A stretch of 36,818 nt of DNA from a virus. This document shows positions 31,826 to 36,818 of this stretch, piece by piece; positions within the stretch are counted from its first letter, which is position 1; the number at the start of each line of letters is the position of its first letter. The notes under the pieces were generated by a model that made no database searches, was not told the DNA's origin, and saw only the letters and a program-made list of their open reading frames with translations. Made by a program: the position numbers and the translations under genes. The stretch covers positions 1 through 36,818 of IMG/VR virus record IMGVR_UViG_3300050821_003690. The stretch is one strand, 5' to 3'.

Positions 31826-32157
31826 TTTGATCCTTTTAAGAGTGCCAGCAAGAGATTTTTACTTTCACATTCCATTTTATATTCTCTTACCATATACAAT
31901 TCACGTGGCACATGAAGATTCAATTCTAAAAAAGAATCCAACATTGAATCTAATTCTTTCACATTCTTTCTCATAAGTTGATCGATTAAGATTTGCGATT
32001 CACTTATTTCCTCTTCAATGGAATATCCTTCCAAATATTTTTTGGCAATTATGTTCTGCAAACCTCTAATTAATTGATGTTTATCCGAACGTTGGGATGA
32101 TGCTACTTCATCCAAAGTAACTTGTAATTCTGTGATGGTTAAATTATCGATTATCAT
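31822..32157 (-). CDS. Small helical late protein
   Basis: 111 residues, ATG at 32157 with AAGGAAATAA upstream. Helical throughout (SDKHQLIRGLQNIIAKKYL, then SQILIDQLMRKNVKELDSM). No motif recognised. Its place at the end of the late block suggests a late assembly or lysis helper, without proof. Confidence 0.65.
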   Translation of the reverse strand: MIIDNLTITELQVTLDEVASSQRSDKHQLIRGLQNIIAKKYLEGYSIEEEISESQILIDQLMRKNVKELDSMLDSFLELNLHVPRELYMVREYKMECESKNLLLALLKGSK

Positions 32158-32165
32158 TTATTTCC

Positions 32166-32564
32166 TTATGATTGCAATACCTTTGCCCAACCGCTCCAGT
32201 TAATGGTTTGGCTTGCCACACCAGCAATTTGTAATAATAGATTGGCGCCAGTTGGTCCAGATGTCATACCAACACCAGCGACACCAGCGACACCAGCAAT
32301 TCCTTGCGGTCCCATTACTCCCATTATTCCTTGAGGCCCAGTCGCTCCTGCTGGCCCTTGCGGCCCAACAGGCCCAGTGATGCCCATGCCCCCTGTGGAA
32401 AGTAATAAATTGCCCTGAGAGTCTACTTGCAATAATCCTCCAGTAGCTAAATTGGGCGATATTAATTGAATAGAACGTTGGGTAGTATTGCCTCCCACAC
32501 CAGCCGGAATAGCTTCAATAACTAAATAACCATCACTAAGATAAATATAATTGTTATTAGCCAT
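32166..32564 (-). CDS. Collagen-like repeat protein
   Basis: 132 residues, ATG at 32564 with ATAAGGCATT upstream. Residues about 58-100 are Gly-X-Y repeats (GPVGPQGPAGATGPQG and on), a triple-helix collagen-like shaft, with a beta head before and after. Phages use such proteins as trimeric fibres or decoration. It follows the LamG-like gene and may carry or trimerise that protein. Confidence 0.78.
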   Translation of the reverse strand: MANNNYIYLSDGYLVIEAIPAGVGGNTTQRSIQLISPNLATGGLLQVDSQGNLLLSTGGMGITGPVGPQGPAGATGPQGIMGVMGPQGIAGVAGVAGVGMTSGPTGANLLLQIAGVASQTINWSGWAKVLQS

Positions 32565-32570
32565 AATGCC

Positions 32571-34637
32571 TTATGTTGCAATTCCATATACTGCATTCAG
32601 ATACTGTAGAACCTGCTGTCTCTGATAAGTAGAGAGTACGTACGAAAAAACCAGAACTTCATAGATATCACCAATCCATCCTTCTAAATCAGCGCTCTGA
32701 TTATTATATGAGCCTATAGTTAGATTAGTAGTAGCTTGCGAGGCTGTTCCGACCGAACCAGTTGCAGGTGTTCCACCATTCACAGCAATAGTTCCGTTAC
32801 CTGAACCATCATTAGTGAAGTCTCCAATAAATGGCGTTCCTACACCTATAGATTGTGTCTTAAGCGCTGCTCCATTGTAGAGCGCCAAGTCAGTTCCATT
32901 CTGGTATTGGTATATAAGATTGTTTTGGTCTCCTAAATCGACTAAACATTCAATTACTGTACTACCTGTTGATGTAGTAGTAGCCACTACGAACACTTCT
33001 ACTGGTGAGGCTGTGCTGTAAGTAAATGCTGTATTGGATAGAAAATTAGTGGTATTGAAGGTAAGACGAGGCTTATTGTTCGCTCCGCCTGATGTATTGA
33101 AGGCTGGTCTATCGATAGCTGTTCCTTGCGATAGATTGTAGCCATTGCCACTTCTATCATTCCATTGTGTCACCAGCCCTGATGTCTCTGTTACTCCTAC
33201 ATCAGATGAATACCACGCTAACGGATTGAGACTTAATGGCGCCTGTAATGCATATTTCGCATTCAAATAATTCAATAAATCTATTCTCTGTCCTGGTAAT
33301 AAACGATTAAAGACCAGAAGCTCTGAAACAGTTCCATTCCATGAATTAGTAGAACCTGCATCCGCCGATCCCATCGTCAAATACGGATTACCTTGAGCCG
33401 CTGTTCCTATAGAACCAGTCGAAGCTGTTCCACCATTCAGCGCTAATGTTCCGTTGCCTGAACCATCATTCGTCCCATCCACAATGAAAGGTTTATTATT
33501 GACTAATGACGGTCCAAAGATATTGGAAGTATTGTACATAATAATTTCACTACCAAATCCTGCTAAATCCTGATAGATGCAGTTATTAGTAAAGCCTAGA
33601 TCCACTAGGAAGTTAAAACCATTGGTTCCTGATGTGGTGCCTACTACGAAGATCTCTACTGGATTAGTGGTGGCTAAATGGAAATTAGTGTTAGCTAGGA
33701 AGTTGCCAGCTGCATTAGAAAATGTAACGTATGGTGTATTATTCGGACCGCCTATAGCCGAGTAAGCAGGCTGCAATGGTGCGGAAGCCTGACCTATTAG
33801 ATTTCCATTGCCTGATTTATCTGCCCATGTATACACATTGGATCCATTAAGAGTAATTCCATAAGTAGAATCGAACCATGCCAAAGGAGATAGAGCGGCT
33901 GGTGTAAAGGTAGGATTGACCCAGGATGGTTTATTATATCTTTGCGCCATATAAGCAGCGATAGCATCTCTTTGAGCTGCGGTATGTGCGCCTTCATAGA
34001 CTAATATCTCTGCAATCGTGCCTGGAAAGCTATCTACCTGTCCTACATAGCCGATTAATATTTCAGTGGTTAGGTTTCCTGATAAGGTTCCGGTCCCAGA
34101 AGAAATGAGAAGCGGAACATTCATATTATTCTGATAAGCGGTAGAAGCCGAACCATTATAGACACCACATAGCAGAGTAGGAGTATTAAGAACTAGAGTA
34201 TTAGAGCCATAGTTTGATTCAGGATTACCTAGATAGAATGTTTCATTAGCTACGCCAAACTCTGTATTATCTGACGAGTTAGTGATGATGATTTGGTCGC
34301 CGGATAATGAGGAAGGCGAGACAGCGGCATAGATGGTAAAAGGTTGAGTTTGACCGCCATTATTGAAATTAGGAGAAAGTAATCCGATACTGTTTGGATT
34401 ATTGATGGTAGGTTGATTATTGAAATTGGAATCAGAAGCTACATAGGTCCATAGGTCAGATGATGCTGTATTGGTATAGATGGCACCTTGCGAGGATTTA
34501 TCTATGAGAGAGTTTAGAACGGTTCCGGTATGAGTAGCGGAATCGCCACGAAGCCAGAGTGCTAACCCAGAAATATCCGAAGGGTTAAAAGCACCATGTG
34601 GTGTACATTCATTGCATCCTAAAACAATCATACCCAT
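32571..34637 (-). CDS. Three-copy LamG-like carbohydrate-binding fibre protein
   Basis: 688 residues, ATG at 34637, overlapping the previous stop as TAATG. Three tandem domains of about 210-220 residues start near residues 17, 248 and 470, each opening with LALWLRGD / LAWFDSTYG / LAWYSSDVG and continuing with a W(A/N)D(K/R)SGNG loop. Each closes with a QR...YLNAxY helix. The pattern is that of concanavalin/LamG jelly rolls. The second and third copies share stretches even at the DNA level (for example around 32745-32800 and 33420-33480), so the duplication is fairly recent. It probably binds surface glycans, and the neighbouring GH5 enzyme would fit that. Confidence 0.8.
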   Translation of the reverse strand: MGMIVLGCNECTPHGAFNPSDISGLALWLRGDSATHTGTVLNSLIDKSSQGAIYTNTASSDLWTYVASDSNFNNQPTINNPNSIGLLSPNFNNGGQTQPFTIYAAVSPSSLSGDQIIITNSSDNTEFGVANETFYLGNPESNYGSNTLVLNTPTLLCGVYNGSASTAYQNNMNVPLLISSGTGTLSGNLTTEILIGYVGQVDSFPGTIAEILVYEGAHTAAQRDAIAAYMAQRYNKPSWVNPTFTPAALSPLAWFDSTYGITLNGSNVYTWADKSGNGNLIGQASAPLQPAYSAIGGPNNTPYVTFSNAAGNFLANTNFHLATTNPVEIFVVGTTSGTNGFNFLVDLGFTNNCIYQDLAGFGSEIIMYNTSNIFGPSLVNNKPFIVDGTNDGSGNGTLALNGGTASTGSIGTAAQGNPYLTMGSADAGSTNSWNGTVSELLVFNRLLPGQRIDLLNYLNAKYALQAPLSLNPLAWYSSDVGVTETSGLVTQWNDRSGNGYNLSQGTAIDRPAFNTSGGANNKPRLTFNTTNFLSNTAFTYSTASPVEVFVVATTTSTGSTVIECLVDLGDQNNLIYQYQNGTDLALYNGAALKTQSIGVGTPFIGDFTNDGSGNGTIAVNGGTPATGSVGTASQATTNLTIGSYNNQSADLEGWIGDIYEVLVFSYVLSTYQRQQVLQYLNAVYGIAT

Positions 34638-34807
34638 TAGTTTAATCCACTTTCTCTCATATAAAGTCTCTCTTCAATGTCAGCAATTCGTTCGGCCAAC
34701 TGATTCATTAAGCCCAATAGCTCCAAGATCGCTTCTTGGGTAAGTGGCAATTTAACAATCGATTTATTGATTTCAATAATTTGTTCTAATGCAGATGTAG
34801 CGCTCAT
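34637..34807 (-). CDS. 56-residue coiled-coil protein
   Basis: ATG at 34807 with AAGG upstream, TAA shared with the next ATG. One amphipathic helix with heptads (LEQIIEINKSIVKLPLTQ then ILELLGLMNQLAERIADIEE). It is coupled to its neighbours, and may be a chaperone for the fibre protein that follows. Confidence 0.68.
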   Translation of the reverse strand: MSATSALEQIIEINKSIVKLPLTQEAILELLGLMNQLAERIADIEERLYMRESGLN

Positions 34808-34944
34808 ATAGCCTTCTTTTTTCTATTAATAAGTTTATTTAGAATGATATCGCATTTGAGATTAATTCTCTCATAAATATCATACCACTTATCTTTTTTC
34901 TTTTCTGGCAGAGTTTGAATTAATTGTAGTTCTATATTATTCAT
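34804..34944 (-). CDS. 46-residue basic helical protein
   Basis: ATG at 34944 overlaps the previous stop (ATGA) and its own TGA overlaps the next gene's ATG. The sequence (TLPEKKKDKWYDIYERINLK and onward) is basic and helical. Function unknown. Confidence 0.6.
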   Translation of the reverse strand: MNNIELQLIQTLPEKKKDKWYDIYERINLKCDIILNKLINRKKKAI

Positions 34945-35201
34945 TTGTCAAGCACCTTATCTAATTTAACATCCAATCTTAATAGAAGATCTGTTTTATT
35001 TTTGACTTCATTATTTAAGACGGAGATATTTTCTTTATTATCAGTAGTAAGTTTAGTTAATGCATCAAGCTCTTTTTGTTGATCAATACAAATTTGAGAA
35101 AGTTTATCAACCTGCTTATCTCTCCAATTTAGTACTATGATGGCACAATTGATTGCTCCGAAAACACATCCAATGATAGCGAGTAAAAGGGTAGGATTCA
35201 T
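34941..35201 (-). CDS. N-terminal membrane helix plus coiled coil; spanin- or holin-like candidate
   Basis: 86 residues from ATG at 35201, chosen because it overlaps the GH5 stop as ATGA and has AAAGG upstream. One membrane helix (LLLAIIGCVFGAINCAIIVL, about 4-23) is followed by a Lys-rich turn and a coiled coil to the end. This is the layout of inner-membrane spanins. It is one of only two clear membrane-protein candidates among the small genes. The lysis role is inference. Confidence 0.55.
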   Translation of the reverse strand: MNPTLLLAIIGCVFGAINCAIIVLNWRDKQVDKLSQICIDQQKELDALTKLTTDNKENISVLNNEVKNKTDLLLRLDVKLDKVLDK

Positions 35202-36400
35202 TGAGCCTTTAATGGAAGCATAATTTGCCAAGGTGCAATATTAGCATTATCTGTCCATGTTGGATATGATCCTGAATCTGGATAAACTTCATATGGATTT
35301 CCAGACTCATCTCCTTGGAATTGCGCACCAAATACCCACCAAGCTGCTCCAAGAATATTTCTGGTATTAGCTCCCATAGTCGCCACCAAATTGTTCATAC
35401 AAGTTGTTGCATTTCCAACCGATGGTGCATGAGATACACCCATCTCTCCAATGAAAATGCGATAGTTTCCATTAGCTTGAGAATGTGGTAGAATACCCGT
35501 TGTAGATGTCTGATCATTGATTAAAGTCAAATGAGTCGTTCCAATAGTATTATCAGCAACCGTTGGACTTGCAGCCAAAGAAATATCCGCCCCGGTACCA
35601 GAATAAGAAGTTGATCCGTCAAAATATGAATGCACACAAGCAACCAAATTATTGATTGGATCTGTTAAAGCTAAGAAGGTTGTACAATTAGCAGTTGATC
35701 CATATACAGAAGTAGAATTCCAATTAGAACAAGCTGTGTATCCATTACCTTCTACAAAAATCATATTAGCTGCACCGGTTGCTCTAATGGCGGTAATTGC
35801 TGCTTGATAGGCTGTTTGTAATAAAGCATTAGTTTGACCTGGAGTCGTATTAGTATTTGGCTCATTACCAAGATCAAAAATCAATCTATTGGTATTGCAT
35901 TTATAAGCAAGGTTTGATGGATTATTAAAGAAAGTTGCCATTTCAGACCAGAAGTTTGCATATTGGGCGGAGCTGGGACCACCACCAGACTGTCCAATAT
36001 ATTTACCACCATATCCAAGATAAACTCCACCAGAAGAAGACCAATATGGAGATGGCCTTATAGATACCCACATACCTAATGATAGAGCATAACTAACACA
36101 TGTTTGTAAAGCTGTAAAATAAGCGGTGGAGGTAGAAATAGCACTCGTGATTACTGGTTGAACTTGTTGCCAAGAGAATGGAAAGCATAGGAAATTACAA
36201 CCTTTAGCAGCAGCATAAAGAAGATCAGTGCCAGTAAAAGTGTTAGTACCATTAGTACAACCAGGAAAATTGTAATCTCCCACTGTAGCTGGATTTGGTT
36301 CTGTTGCATCATCCACTACTCCACCTCCTGCATTCCAACCAATAAGAATAGGCGCAGCAGAAGTATTAGGCATGTTTTTAGGAATAGGAAAACCAATCAT
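35198..36400 (-). CDS. GH5-family glycoside hydrolase (cellulase-like depolymerase)
   Basis: 400 residues from ATG at 36400, which overlaps the fibre stop as ATGA. A longer upstream frame lies in the fibre gene. The TIM-barrel pattern of family 5 is visible: CNFLCFPFSWQQVQP near the first strands, the acid/base Glu180 in FDLGNEPN, a HSYF motif (257-260), the nucleophile Glu319 in IFIGEMGVSH and a closing AAWWVFG (about 352-358). Both catalytic glutamates are present. There is no signal peptide. Coupling to the fibre gene suggests a virion-bound depolymerase that cuts a beta-glucan or similar host polysaccharide during adsorption, or an enzyme freed at lysis. Confidence 0.85.
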   Translation of the reverse strand: MIGFPIPKNMPNTSAAPILIGWNAGGGVVDDATEPNPATVGDYNFPGCTNGTNTFTGTDLLYAAAKGCNFLCFPFSWQQVQPVITSAISTSTAYFTALQTCVSYALSLGMWVSIRPSPYWSSSGGVYLGYGGKYIGQSGGGPSSAQYANFWSEMATFFNNPSNLAYKCNTNRLIFDLGNEPNTNTTPGQTNALLQTAYQAAITAIRATGAANMIFVEGNGYTACSNWNSTSVYGSTANCTTFLALTDPINNLVACVHSYFDGSTSYSGTGADISLAASPTVADNTIGTTHLTLINDQTSTTGILPHSQANGNYRIFIGEMGVSHAPSVGNATTCMNNLVATMGANTRNILGAAWWVFGAQFQGDESGNPYEVYPDSGSYPTWTDNANIAPWQIMLPLKAQ

Positions 36401-36818
36401 GATGTCATCACCGCAGAAGCTACGTATGTCCAAGACGTAGAAGTTGAACCAAAAGTTGCATTCGGAGTAACAGTGACCTGCACATTGGCCCCAGAATTAG
36501 CAACAGATAAAGTTGGAAGAGTAGTTACTCCTGTAGAAGCATCCAAAGAATCGGCCGGAGCAAAAGCTTTGAAAACTACAACAGTTCCAGAGTTATTATA
36601 GAGTTTGCCGACCCAAGTTTGATTAACGGCTAAAGCGGCTTGTCTTCCTGTGATAGTTACTGTCACTACTGCACAAGAACCAGAGGGAATTGTGAAGACC
36701 GTGACAGCAGAAGCGGCAGAGCTTGAAGTAGTCGTTTGATGCAAGATATTGGATGTTGTTCCTTGGTTAGAAGCAATTTGGTTATTGATCTGAGCCGTTG
36801 GAATAGAAATAATTCCGT
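36397..36818 (-). CDS. Tail fibre with GGDLSG repeats (C-terminal part; gene crosses the seam)
   Basis: This is the continuation of the fibre that starts at 2050. The codon phase agrees when positions 1-36 are laid on 36783-36818. The last 130 or so residues form a non-repetitive beta domain (SSSAASAVTVFTIPSGS, then GKLYNNSGTVVVFKAFAPAD) that resembles a capping or binding tip. It ends at TGA 36399-36397, overlapping the GH5 start. An isolated frame from 36744 is only the end of this gene. Confidence 0.9.
   Translation of the reverse strand, partial: GIISIPTAQINNQIASNQGTTSNILHQTTTSSSAASAVTVFTIPSGSCAVVTVTITGRQAALAVNQTWVGKLYNNSGTVVVFKAFAPADSLDASTGVTTLPTLSVANSGANVQVTVTPNATFGSTSTSWTYVASAVMTS
36783..36818. 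repeat. Terminal direct repeat, right copy (assembly overlap of a circle)
   Basis: Identical to bases 1-36. It should be counted once, so the unique circle is 36,782 bp. Confidence 0.95.

Noticed and set aside
36397-36744. Separate 115-residue gene starting at TTG 36744
   Set aside because: It is in phase with the open frame that crosses the seam from 2050, so it is the end of the fibre.
1-36818. Diversity-generating retroelement for the fibre or LamG genes
   Set aside because: No reverse transcriptase was found in any frame, and no template/variable repeat pair was noticed.

Overview
The window is a complete, circularly closed genome of a small AT-rich tailed phage, probably a podovirus with a P22-like virion. 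The first 36 bases recur exactly as the last 36, and one long leftward tail-fibre frame runs without a stop across the junction. The unique circle is therefore 36,782 bp and the window ends are an arbitrary cut, not genome termini. I cannot name the host. No integrase, excisionase or CI-type repressor is visible, so a strictly lytic life style is the simplest reading.

The genes form two opposed blocks that diverge from a 391-bp intergenic region (24695-25085). The leftward late block starts at 24694, runs to position 1, crosses the seam and ends at 31429. In transcription order it holds a small RHH-like protein, terminase subunits, a GNAT-like protein, portal, scaffold, major capsid protein, a decoration-like protein, a P22 gp4-like adaptor, two tandem GIY-YIG endonucleases, a small tail protein, tRNA-Asn, a needle/fibre protein and a gp10-like hub. 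These are followed by four ejection-type proteins (one ending in an S74 autoprocessing domain), a GGDLSG-repeat fibre spanning the seam, a GH5-family glycoside hydrolase, a membrane/coiled-coil protein, a three-copy LamG-like protein, a collagen-like protein and several small proteins.

The rightward early block (25086-31432) opens with a RepA/RecA-fold helicase and continues with about twenty very small, tightly overlapping genes. These include a ribbon-helix-helix protein, an HTH/Zn protein, coiled-coil proteins, an orphan adenine-methyltransferase-like protein and an unusual number of CxxC zinc-knuckle miniproteins. No DNA or RNA polymerase or primase was recognised, so the host machinery must do replication and transcription. 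The two blocks meet head-on at 31429-31432, where both stop codons share the palindrome TTAA.

The divergent region carries a 55-bp interrupted palindrome, a near-perfect 20-bp AT-rich palindrome and four copies of ATGTGCCG (three within a longer motif). One copy lies between the -35 and -10 of the likely late promoter. This looks like a combined replication origin and control switch. Across the 52 genes I assign, every stop codon is TAA or TGA and none is TAG. No classical endolysin is recognisable although the genome is closed.
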